Source: Methanomicrobiales archaeon (GTDB lineage: Archaea; Halobacteriota; Syntropharchaeia; Alkanophagales; Methanospirareceae). From it: DNA of 7,793 nucleotides. The notes beneath the pieces are model-generated. The model was given only the letters and a program-made list of their open reading frames with translations. It was not told the DNA's origin and did no database searches. The stretch lies in assembly GCA_003160755.1 (NCBI GenBank), contig QEXZ01000075.1, positions 1-7,793 on the forward strand, given 5' to 3'. The position numbers and the translations under genes are program-made. How positions within the stretch are numbered: position 1 is the stretch's first letter; every line of letters starts with the position of its first letter. Shown here one piece after another: positions 1 through 4,921 of the stretch.

Positions 1-678
1 CGCTTTATCCGCAGCCTTTACGCCCACAACCTCGGGATTCTCCTCTTCTATGACTTCAAAACCCCCCACGGCTCCTACGCTCTCTACGCCTTCTTGCAAA
101 ACGCTGCCCTTTTTCGCCACTGCACGAACGCGCATGAAAACCGCAGGCGTCTCCATCACGACATAACTTCCGTCCGAGTTCGCGTATGTCTGCTTCTCAT
201 AGCCATCCAGATACAAGATAGAGAGTGTTTTTATGCGTGATGAGTGTTTCTTTGCCGCTTTATACACCTCTTTAACCATGCGCTTCTTCTCTTCGATGCT
301 GACGTCTTCGGGGTTTATTTTTGGCTTTAACACAAAATAGTCGCTTTTTGGCGGCGCATCTGCTATTTTCACCGATTTCTCGTCCTTATTCGATTCTGAC
401 AGTGATAGCGCTTTACCAATGTTCAAAGCATCCACAAAAGTATCATTTAGTCTTGATTTTAAGACATCATTCGAGGCAGAGAAGCCCCATGAGTTTTTGT
501 ACAGAACCCTGACACCTATGCCCTGGTCTATACCATAGCTCATCTCTCTGAAGACATCATCCCTTAACTCAATGGCCGTTGCGTAACCCGTTTCCATGCG
601 AATATCGGCATATCTAACGGCGCTATTTTTGGATACAAGACCCATCGCTTTTTTTATTTCTTCTTCCATTTCCACCAT
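1..678 (-). CDS. tldD: TldD-family zinc metalloprotease, N-terminal part (cut by left window edge)
   Basis: The minus frame is open from the ATG at 678 to the window edge, giving 226 residues of the N-terminal half of a TldD/PmbA-family protein. It opens with an acidic helix (MVEMEEEIKKAMGL), followed by RYADIRMETG, the segment GIDQGIGVRVLYKNSWGF (49-66), and YANSDGS (165-171), all characteristic of the TldD N-terminal domain. TldD with its partner TldE/PmbA forms a cytoplasmic metalloprotease that degrades unfolded peptides and matures some peptide antibiotics in bacteria; its archaeal role is little known. The catalytic HExxxH motif belongs to the C-terminal half and is outside the window, so activity cannot be judged. 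A second in-frame ATG at 669 would remove three residues; 678 is preferred because a TATA-like box lies about 25 nt upstream of it. No Shine-Dalgarno is seen. The partner gene is not in the visible part. Confidence 0.88.
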   Translation of the reverse strand, partial: MVEMEEEIKKAMGLVSKNSAVRYADIRMETGYATAIELRDDVFREMSYGIDQGIGVRVLYKNSWGFSASNDVLKSRLNDTFVDALNIGKALSLSESNKDEKSVKIADAPPKSDYFVLKPKINPEDVSIEEKKRMVKEVYKAAKKHSSRIKTLSILYLDGYEKQTYANSDGSYVVMETPAVFMRVRAVAKKGSVLQEGVESVGAVGGFEVIEEENPEVVGVKAADKA

Positions 679-702
679 AAAAATATAAACTCAATTGAGA
701 GG

Positions 703-712
703 ATATTTATAA
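703..712 (-). promoter_or_regulatory. TATA-like box for tldD
   Basis: Read on the minus strand this is TTATAAATAT, centred about 29 nt upstream of the tldD ATG at 678. Archaeal TATA boxes lie about 25-27 nt before the transcription start, so the transcript would begin within a few bases of the ATG and be leaderless or nearly so. The assignment rests on composition and spacing only. Confidence 0.5.
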
Positions 713-720
713 GTAAAAAA

Positions 721-761
721 AACTTTCTTTCAAAAAGAAATTTTTAGCTTTACCAAAGAAA
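721..761. repeat. Dispersed hairpin repeat, copy 1
   Basis: A 7-bp inverted repeat, TTTCTTT (724-730) and AAAGAAA (734-740) with a 3-nt loop, is followed by CTTTACCAAAGAAA (748-761). The same arrangement recurs at 1485-1524, with the 14-mer identical, and in degenerate form at 3739-3769. It lies in the divergent spacer between tldD and tRNA-Phe, 44 nt before the tRNA. The function is unknown; it could be a terminator, a promoter-associated element or an inert repeat. Confidence 0.6.
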
Positions 762-764
762 TAT

Positions 765-785
765 CATATAAATTTCATATACAAA
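765..785 (+). promoter_or_regulatory. Probable TATA region for tRNA-Phe
   Basis: Two overlapping AT-rich candidates, CATATAAATT (765-774) and CATATACAAA (776-785), lie 21-41 nt before the tRNA-Phe 5' end at 806. A start about 25 nt downstream of either would place transcription initiation at or just ahead of the tRNA. I cannot say which is used. Confidence 0.4.
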
Positions 786-805
786 AATAGATTAATATAT
801 GCACA

Positions 806-879
806 GGGACCGTAGCTCAGACTGGGAGAGCGCTCGGCTGAAGACCGAGTTGTCCCGAGTTCAAATCTCGGCGGTCCCA
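806..879 (+). tRNA. tRNA-Phe (anticodon GAA)
   Basis: All four arms fold. The acceptor stem is GGGACCG (806-812) with CGGTCCC (872-878). The D arm is GCTC/GAGC. The anticodon stem is CTCGG/CCGAG around the loop CTGAAGA, giving anticodon GAA at 840-842. The T arm is CCGAG-TTCAAAT-CTCGG. The discriminator base is A (879), as expected for tRNA-Phe. The gene is 74 nt with no intron, and the 3' CCA is not encoded (CTA follows). It stands alone in the divergent spacer, with tldD to its left and pyrI to its right. Confidence 0.96.
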
Positions 880-902
880 CTAAGACAAGAAAGTAAATTA
901 TG

Positions 903-991
903 GACACAGATTAGCGCAGATTAACACAGATGATAAGAATCAACACGGTTGAACTAAAATAAATCTGCGTAAATCAGTGTAAATCTGTGTC
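903..991. repeat. Imperfect inverted repeat built from a 10-bp periodic CACAGATTA unit
   Basis: The left arm (903-931) is three copies of a roughly 10-bp unit (ACACAGATTA, GCGCAGATTA, ACACAGATGA). The right arm (963-991) is its reverse complement with six mismatches over 29 bp. The 31-bp centre is unrelated. The arms could form a long cruciform or RNA hairpin. The right arm ends directly against the TATA-like box of pyrI. A related degenerate stretch lies after thi4 at 3708-3738. The family resembles the CTGTGTAAATCTGTGT-type intergenic repeats common in many prokaryotic genomes; its function is unknown. Confidence 0.7.
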
Positions 992-998
992 TTAAATA
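991..998 (+). promoter_or_regulatory. TATA-like box for pyrI
   Basis: CTTAAATA ends 24 nt before the pyrI ATG at 1023, which would give a leaderless or very short-leader transcript. The box directly abuts the right arm of the inverted repeat at 963-991. TTATATA at 1014-1020 is too close to the ATG to serve as the TATA box unless translation starts further downstream. Confidence 0.45.
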
Positions 999-1022
999 GA
1001 AAGAAGCTATCTGTTATATACA

Positions 1023-1481
1023 ATGAAAAAAGAATTGAAAATAGTGCCAATCAAAAACGGAACGGTTATTGACCATATTACGGCAGGGCTGGCGCTGAAC
1101 GTGCTGAAAATATTGAAGATAAATACAAGGACAGATGCGGTTCTAAGCGTTGTGATGAATGTAAAGAGTAAGCTGATGGGCAGGAAGGACATAGTAAAAG
1201 TGGAAGACAGGGAATTAAAACCTGAAGAGGTGGATAAAATCGCTTTGATTGCTCCAAACGCAACGATAAACATAATACGTGATTCTGAAGTAGTGGAAAA
1301 GCATAAAGTTTACCTTCCAAAGTCAATAGAGGGCATTATAAGATGTGCGAATCCCAATTGCATATCCAACGCGGAAAAGGAGCCAGTTATGTCTAAGTTC
1401 ATTACCGTGAGCGAGAACCCACCTCGGTTCAGATGCGTCTTTTGCGGAAGGATAATAGAGGATGTATCCAAGAATCTGTAA
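1023..1481 (+). CDS. pyrI: Aspartate carbamoyltransferase regulatory chain
   Basis: This 152-residue protein matches PyrI along its whole length. The N-terminal allosteric nucleotide-binding domain opens with LKIVPIKNGTVIDHI (5-19) and continues with LKINTRTDAVLSVVMNV and the MGRKDIVKVEDREL segment. The C-terminal zinc domain carries four cysteines, C108, C113, C138 and C141, in the CxxxxC...CxxC pattern that binds the structural zinc and contacts the catalytic chain. PyrI binds CTP/ATP-type effectors and tunes the PyrB catalytic trimers at the first committed step of pyrimidine synthesis in the cytoplasm. The length is normal and all zinc ligands are present. The ATG at 1023 fits the family's usual start. 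No Shine-Dalgarno is seen. The usual partner pyrB is not next to it: the neighbours are tRNA-Phe and tRNA-Ala, so the catalytic subunit must be encoded elsewhere. Confidence 0.97.
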   Translation: MKKELKIVPIKNGTVIDHITAGLALNVLKILKINTRTDAVLSVVMNVKSKLMGRKDIVKVEDRELKPEEVDKIALIAPNATINIIRDSEVVEKHKVYLPKSIEGIIRCANPNCISNAEKEPVMSKFITVSENPPRFRCVFCGRIIEDVSKNL

Positions 1482-1484
1482 ACA

Positions 1485-1524
1485 AACCTTTCTTTAAAAA
1501 AGAAAGTTCCCTTTACCAAAGAAA
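1485..1524. repeat. Dispersed hairpin repeat, copy 2
   Basis: A perfect 8-bp inverted repeat, CTTTCTTT (1488-1495) and AAAGAAAG (1499-1506) with an AAA loop, is followed by CTTTACCAAAGAAA (1511-1524), identical to 748-761. It begins four bases after the pyrI stop and ends 12 nt before tRNA-Ala. It could act as a 3' hairpin of pyrI, or its TTTAAAAAA core could serve as a TATA-like element for tRNA-Ala about 40 nt downstream. Confidence 0.6.
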
Positions 1525-1536
1525 CAAAGAAGATGA

Positions 1537-1609
1537 GGGCCGGTAGATCAGTTGGAAGATCACTCGCTTGGCGTGCGAGAGGCCTCGGGTTCAAATCCCG
1601 ACCGGTCCA
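1537..1609 (+). tRNA. tRNA-Ala (anticodon GGC)
   Basis: The acceptor stem GGGCCGG (1537-1543) pairs with CCGGTCC (1602-1608). The third pair is G-U, the G3:U70 pair that is the main identity element of tRNA-Ala. The D stem is GATC/GATC. The anticodon stem is CTCGC/GCGAG around TTGGCGT, giving anticodon GGC at 1570-1572. The T arm is TCGGG-TTCAAAT-CCCGA and the discriminator base is A (1609). The gene is 73 nt, without an intron and without encoded CCA. The coaBC start codon follows after only two bases. Confidence 0.96.
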
Positions 1610-1611
1610 TT

Positions 1612-2871
1612 ATGGCCGAGAGAGAAAGAGGGCCACACCCAACCCTGAGGATTAAGGGCACAAAAAGCCACGCTTTATCAGGAAAGAGCATTGTCTTAGG
1701 TGTTACTGGCTCTATCGCAGCAGTTAAAACCGTTGAACTCGCACGCGAATTGATAAGACACGGTGCAGACGTGTATGGCGTGATGAGCGAAGCCGCAACT
1801 GAAATAATCCATCCTTATACGCTACATTATGCTACGGGGCACGACGTGATAACGAAATTAATGGGGAACATAGAACACGTGGAGTTTCTTGGGATGGAAG
1901 GTTCAGCAGACCTGTTTATCATCGCACCCTGTACGGCAAACACGCTGAACAAGATAGCGGGTGGTGTTTCGGATACATCCGTAACGGCATTTGCAACCAC
2001 TGCCTTCGGCTCTGGAATACCTGTTATAGTCGTGCCTGCAATGCACGAGACCATGTACAAAAACCCGATTCTGATTGCGAACCGCGACAAGCTGCGAAAA
2101 CTCGGCGTAACCGTCTTAGGACCCCGATTTGATGAGGGACTTGCGAAAATCGCCTCAACTGAAGACATAATTCTCGCGGTTGAGCATGTGCTCTCGCCAA
2201 AAAAGCTTGCGGGAAAGCGTATCCTCATTACAGGGGGACCCACCATCGAGCCGATAGACCCTATAAGGATATTAACAAACCGAAGTTCGGGTCGCACGGG
2301 GATTGAACTCGCTAAAGAGGCGTATAAACAGGGTGCTGAGGTTACGCTCGTGCACAGCAAAGAGTTGAATCTGGAGGAGGGTATAAAAGAGGTGAAGGTG
2401 GAAACTGCACGTGAAATGATTGATACATGCGTTACTGAGCTTCGCGAAGGTAAAGAGAAAGAGGAAGGATATGACGTGCTTATTTCTTCTGCCGCCATCT
2501 CGGATTTCACTGCCGATTCGTCAGAAACGAAGATTTCATCGGGCGAAGATTTCTACTTGCATCTCGTTCCCACCGGGAAATTGATAGACGAAGTGAAGCG
2601 TGAATTCCCGGAGCTTGTTATCGTAGGATTTAAAGCAGAAACGAACGTCTCTGAAGAGGAGCTGATAAGAAAGGCGAGGGAAAAAATGGATGACCATAAC
2701 ATTGAGATGGTTGTTGCAAATGACGTTGGCAACGGCGGGATAGGGACAGAAGAGAACGAGGTGTACATAATAAGAAAAGGTGCAGAGGATGCAGGTGTAA
2801 AGCATGTAAAAGGTGTGAAGAGCCTGATAGCAGAGGAGATAATGGATGAATTGGCGAAGATTTCTTTATAA
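1612..2871 (+). CDS. coaBC: Bifunctional phosphopantothenoylcysteine decarboxylase / phosphopantothenate-cysteine ligase
   Basis: This 419-residue CoaBC (Dfp) fusion joins 4'-phosphopantothenate to cysteine and decarboxylates the product to 4'-phosphopantetheine, in cytoplasmic coenzyme A synthesis. The N-terminal CoaC flavoprotein domain (about 20-195) shows VTGSIAA (31-37), the catalytic histidine in GNIEH (H89), APCTANTLNKIAGG (105-118) and PAMHETM (142-148). The CoaB domain (about 200-419) shows ITGGPTIEPIDPIRILTNRS (206-225), SSAAISDF (292-299), GFKAET (339-344) and AND (369-371). The frame is open upstream through the tRNA to an ATG at 1552, but 1612 is the real start: it lies just outside the tRNA, and its product begins with the HPT...KGTKS segment that I recall from archaeal homologues. 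The cysteine-bearing ACG clamp of bacterial CoaC is not visible; the comparable stretch reads GPRFDEGLAKIAS (170-182). No Shine-Dalgarno is possible, because the tRNA ends two bases before the ATG. Confidence 0.95.
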   Translation: MAERERGPHPTLRIKGTKSHALSGKSIVLGVTGSIAAVKTVELARELIRHGADVYGVMSEAATEIIHPYTLHYATGHDVITKLMGNIEHVEFLGMEGSADLFIIAPCTANTLNKIAGGVSDTSVTAFATTAFGSGIPVIVVPAMHETMYKNPILIANRDKLRKLGVTVLGPRFDEGLAKIASTEDIILAVEHVLSPKKLAGKRILITGGPTIEPIDPIRILTNRSSGRTGIELAKEAYKQGAEVTLVHSKELNLEEGIKEVKVETAREMIDTCVTELREGKEKEEGYDVLISSAAISDFTADSSETKISSGEDFYLHLVPTGKLIDEVKREFPELVIVGFKAETNVSEEELIRKAREKMDDHNIEMVVANDVGNGGIGTEENEVYIIRKGAEDAGVKHVKGVKSLIAEEIMDELAKISL

Positions 2872-2874
2872 ATA
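2865..2874 (+). promoter_or_regulatory. TATA-like box for thi4, overlapping the coaBC stop codon
   Basis: TTTATAAATA is centred about 27 nt before the thi4 ATG at 2896, the expected spacing for a leaderless archaeal transcript. The TAA stop of coaBC lies inside it. This suggests that thi4 has its own promoter even though the intergenic gap is only 24 nt. Confidence 0.55.
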
Positions 2875-2895
2875 ACAAACGTCAATGGTAAATCT

Positions 2896-3696
2896 ATGAC
2901 CCCGAAATTCGCACCTGTTTCGGAAAGCCAGATTACGAGAGCGATAGTAGGTGAATTTGCAAAAGAATTCGAGAGCTACGTGGAGACCGACGTAATCATC
3001 GTGGGTGGAGGCCCCTCGGGATTGATAGCTGGGAAAGAACTGGCATCTGCGGGTGTAGAGGTATTGATTATAGAAAGAAACAACTATTTAGGTGGTGGGT
3101 TCTGGCTTGGCGGGTTCTTAATGAACAAGCTCACGGTCAGGTCACCAGCAGAAACGATTCTGGAAGAACTCGGTGTGCCTTATAAAGAATATAACAAAGA
3201 CAAAGATAAAGTCGCGGGATTATACGTTGCTGATTCATCTCACGCATGCTCGAAATTAATTGCGGCGACATGCGATGCCGGAGCGAAAATATTAAACATG
3301 GTGGCGCTGGATGATGTGGTTCTGCATAATGAGAAGGTGAGTGGTGTGGTGGTAAACTGGAGTGCGGTTTCAGCTCTTCCGAAAGAAATAGCCTGTGTTG
3401 ACCCTGTTTCACTGGAATCAAAGCTCGTGATTGATGCAACGGGTCACGATGCCTCAGTAGTAAAGAAATTAGAGGAAAGAGGGCTGCTCAAGACAAAAGG
3501 ACAGGGTGCAATGTGGGTTGAACGGTCTGAGAATCTCGTGGTAGAACATACTTCGGAATTTTATCCGGGGCTGATAGTTACCGGGATGGCGGTTTCTGCC
3601 GCATACGGGCTTCCAAGAATGGGTCCTACTTTTGGCGCTATGTTGATGTCAGGGAAAAGAGCGGCGGAGGTAGTTATTGAGAAGCTCAGGGTATGA
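2896..3696 (+). CDS. thi4: Thiamine thiazole synthase (Thi4 family), cysteine type
   Basis: This 266-residue protein is a full-length Thi4 family member, which makes the ADP-thiazole precursor of thiamine from NAD, glycine and a sulfur source. Visible features are the Rossmann dinucleotide loop VGGGPSG (36-42), an acidic strand end at E60, GGGFWLGGFLMNKLTVRSPA (66-85), the active-site segment EIACVDP (164-170), ATGHDA (181-186) and the C-terminal RMGPTFGAMLMSGKRAAE (241-258). C167 aligns with the cysteine that yeast and haloarchaeal Thi4 use as the sulfur donor; methanogen enzymes that use free sulfide have histidine there. The residue therefore suggests the single-turnover cysteine type, though chemistry cannot be proved from sequence. 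Archaeal members have often been labelled ribose-1,5-bisphosphate isomerase. The gene follows coaBC after 24 nt and probably has its own promoter. A four-codon ORF (ATG at 2885) ends in a TGA overlapping this ATG. Confidence 0.93.
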   Translation: MTPKFAPVSESQITRAIVGEFAKEFESYVETDVIIVGGGPSGLIAGKELASAGVEVLIIERNNYLGGGFWLGGFLMNKLTVRSPAETILEELGVPYKEYNKDKDKVAGLYVADSSHACSKLIAATCDAGAKILNMVALDDVVLHNEKVSGVVVNWSAVSALPKEIACVDPVSLESKLVIDATGHDASVVKKLEERGLLKTKGQGAMWVERSENLVVEHTSEFYPGLIVTGMAVSAAYGLPRMGPTFGAMLMSGKRAAEVVIEKLRV

Positions 3697-3707
3697 AGGC
3701 CTTTTAT

Positions 3708-3738
3708 AACCACAAGATTACACAGATTTTCACGAGAA
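3708..3738. repeat. Degenerate CACAGATTA-type periodic repeat
   Basis: Just after the thi4 stop, CACAAGATTA, CACAGATTTT and CACGAGAAAC continue one another with the 10-bp period seen in the left arm at 903-931. It appears to be a decayed single arm of the same family; no matching inverted arm is seen nearby. Confidence 0.5.
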
Positions 3739-3769
3739 ACCTTTTCTTAAAAAGAAAAAACTTTACCAA
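3739..3769. repeat. Dispersed hairpin repeat, copy 3 (degenerate)
   Basis: TTTTCTT (3742-3748) and AAGAAAA (3752-3758) form a 7-bp inverted repeat with an AAA loop, followed by CTTTACCAA (3761-3769). The order and spacing match copies 1 and 2, but the 3' block is shortened. It lies between thi4 and the PP-loop gene. Confidence 0.5.
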
Positions 3770-3775
3770 CCAACT

Positions 3776-3824
3776 TTTTTACCTTCGGTAAAAACCTTGA
3801 CTAAAAACATTCCCGTAGGTTTTT
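3776..3824. promoter_or_regulatory. Two overlapping, mutually exclusive hairpins upstream of the PP-loop gene
   Basis: TTTTTACC (3776-3783) can pair with GGTAAAAA (3787-3794) across a 3-nt loop. Alternatively AAAAACCT (3790-3797) can pair with AGGTTTTT (3817-3824). Because 3790-3794 is used in both, only one can form at a time. The second ends in a T-rich stretch. The layout resembles a transcriptional switch or a pair of terminator-like hairpins, but the stems are short and AT-rich, and the region may simply be accumulated repeats. Confidence 0.35.
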
Positions 3825-3837
3825 CTTTTAGCACAGG

Positions 3838-3860
3838 TTTTCTTTTTATGAAAAAGAAAA
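3838..3860. repeat. Perfect 10-bp inverted repeat just ahead of the PP-loop gene
   Basis: TTTTCTTTTT (3838-3847) and AAAAAGAAAA (3851-3860) pair perfectly around the triplet ATG, ending 6 nt before the start codon at 3867. The core TTTCTT/AAGAAA is shared with the dispersed hairpins at 724, 1488 and 3742, so it may be a fourth relative without the CTTTACC tail. In RNA it would sit where a ribosome loads and could affect translation. Confidence 0.55.
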
Positions 3861-3866
3861 AGTGTA

Positions 3867-4880
3867 ATGAAAGCATTAGCACTGTTATCTGGCGGTTTGG
3901 ACTCAATATTAGCAACTAAGCTTATTTTAGACCAGGATATAGAAGTTGTAGCGCTGAATTTTATTTTGCCTTTTGTAGCGGAAAAAAAGGATTACGCAGG
4001 TGAGGTGGCAAAGAGGTTCGAGATACCGCTTGTTCGGGTAGAATCGGGTGAAGAATTCCTTGACATGGTACGAAACCCCAAACATGGCTATGGCTCGGGG
4101 ATGAACCCCTGTATAGATTGTCGTATTTATATGCTGCGAGAAGCGAAGCGGATTGCGAAAGAAGTGGGTGCCGATTTCATCTTTACTGGCGATGTTCTGG
4201 GTGAAAGACCAATGAGCCAGCACAGGAAGGCATTGGAACTCGAGGAAAAAGAAGCGGGATTGGAAAAAATGGTTTTGAGACCGCTATCCGCAAAACTGCT
4301 CCCTGAAACAATTCCCGAACAAAAAGGTTGGGTGGACAGGAACAAACTTTGTGCAATAAAGGGAAAGAGCAGAAAGCCTCAGATTGCACTTGCAAATAAG
4401 TTTGGCATTCTGGATGATGAGTACCCCACTCCATCTGGCGGTTGTCTCTTAACCTACCGCGAATTTGCATCTAAGCTGAGGGATTTGTTTGACCATAATG
4501 AACGCGTGACGATGCGAGATGTAAGAGTACTGAAAATAGGCAGGCATTTTCGGTTCGGGTCGTCGAAAATAATAGTAGGGAGAAATGAAGCGGAGAATAT
4601 GCTTTTACTGGATTTGAAGAACACAGAGGATTATGCTTTTGAGGTGCCCGGTTATGGGAGTCCAATAACGATTTTGGAAGGTTCGAAGAGCAAAGAAGCG
4701 ATTGAAGTCGCAGCAAAACTGACTGCGAGATATTCTGACGCTGCTGTGAGTGCCGAAGGGAAAGCGGTGTTAGTGGAAGTTAAGTATGAAGATAAGGAAC
4801 AAAAAGAAGCTCAGGTTAAGGTTACGTCAATAGCGGTTTCGCCTGCGGATGAAAATGAAGTTGTTCGGCTGAGGATATAA
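3867..4880 (+). CDS. PP-loop thiouridylase-like protein with C-terminal NFACT-R-like domain (probable tRNA sulfurtransferase)
   Basis: This 337-residue protein begins with the ATP-pyrophosphatase loop SGGLDS (8-13), as in MnmA and ThiI. It has GMNPCIDC (78-85) with C82 and C85, TGDVLGERPMSQ (107-118) and PTPSGGCLL (187-195) with C193; spaced cysteines of this kind carry the persulfide and disulfide chemistry in MnmA-like enzymes. The PP-loop region ends near 200. The C-terminal part (about 218-337), with VLKIGRHFRFGSSKIIVGRN and AENMLLL, resembles the RNA-binding NFACT-R type domain found fused to some ThiI-like proteins. The likely role is ATP-dependent sulfur transfer to a tRNA uridine in the cytoplasm, but position and target cannot be read from sequence. 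It lacks the THUMP domain of classical ThiI. It lies downstream of thi4 on the same strand, 170 nt away across a hairpin-rich spacer, so co-transcription is uncertain. No Shine-Dalgarno is seen. Confidence 0.82.
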   Translation: MKALALLSGGLDSILATKLILDQDIEVVALNFILPFVAEKKDYAGEVAKRFEIPLVRVESGEEFLDMVRNPKHGYGSGMNPCIDCRIYMLREAKRIAKEVGADFIFTGDVLGERPMSQHRKALELEEKEAGLEKMVLRPLSAKLLPETIPEQKGWVDRNKLCAIKGKSRKPQIALANKFGILDDEYPTPSGGCLLTYREFASKLRDLFDHNERVTMRDVRVLKIGRHFRFGSSKIIVGRNEAENMLLLDLKNTEDYAFEVPGYGSPITILEGSKSKEAIEVAAKLTARYSDAAVSAEGKAVLVEVKYEDKEQKEAQVKVTSIAVSPADENEVVRLRI

Positions 4881-4893
4881 TAATCAGGTTGAA

Positions 4894-4904
4894 CATATAT
4901 TAAA
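4894..4904 (+). promoter_or_regulatory. Possible TATA box inside the convergent spacer
   Basis: CATATATTAAA lies 14 nt after the PP-loop gene stop. No coding gene follows on this strand until 5930. If it is used, transcription would start near 4925, at the edge of the structured repeat region. Confidence 0.3.
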
Positions 4905-4921
4905 CCTTTTGGTATAATCAG

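Noticed and set aside
321..512. Plus-strand 63-codon frame at the left end
   Set aside because: It is antisense to the well-supported tldD reading frame and shows no family features.
1552..1611. Upstream in-frame ATG extending coaBC by 20 residues into the tRNA
   Set aside because: The extra codons are tRNA-Ala sequence. The residues from 1612 onward already contain the N-terminal HPT...KGTKS segment expected of archaeal CoaBC.
1827..2510. Long 227-codon minus-strand frame inside coaBC
   Set aside because: It is antisense to a clearly conserved gene, its product is a serine-rich composition typical of a reverse-complement shadow, and no domain is recognisable.
721..3860. CRISPR array or MITE explanation for the AT-rich hairpins
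   Set aside because: The copies are far apart, short and degenerate, with no regular spacers, no target-site duplications and no transposase gene in the window.
3697..3866. TPP riboswitch associated with thi4
   Set aside because: The conserved thi-box CTGAGA and ACCTGA elements are not seen here or ahead of thi4, and the 24-nt gap before thi4 is too short for one.
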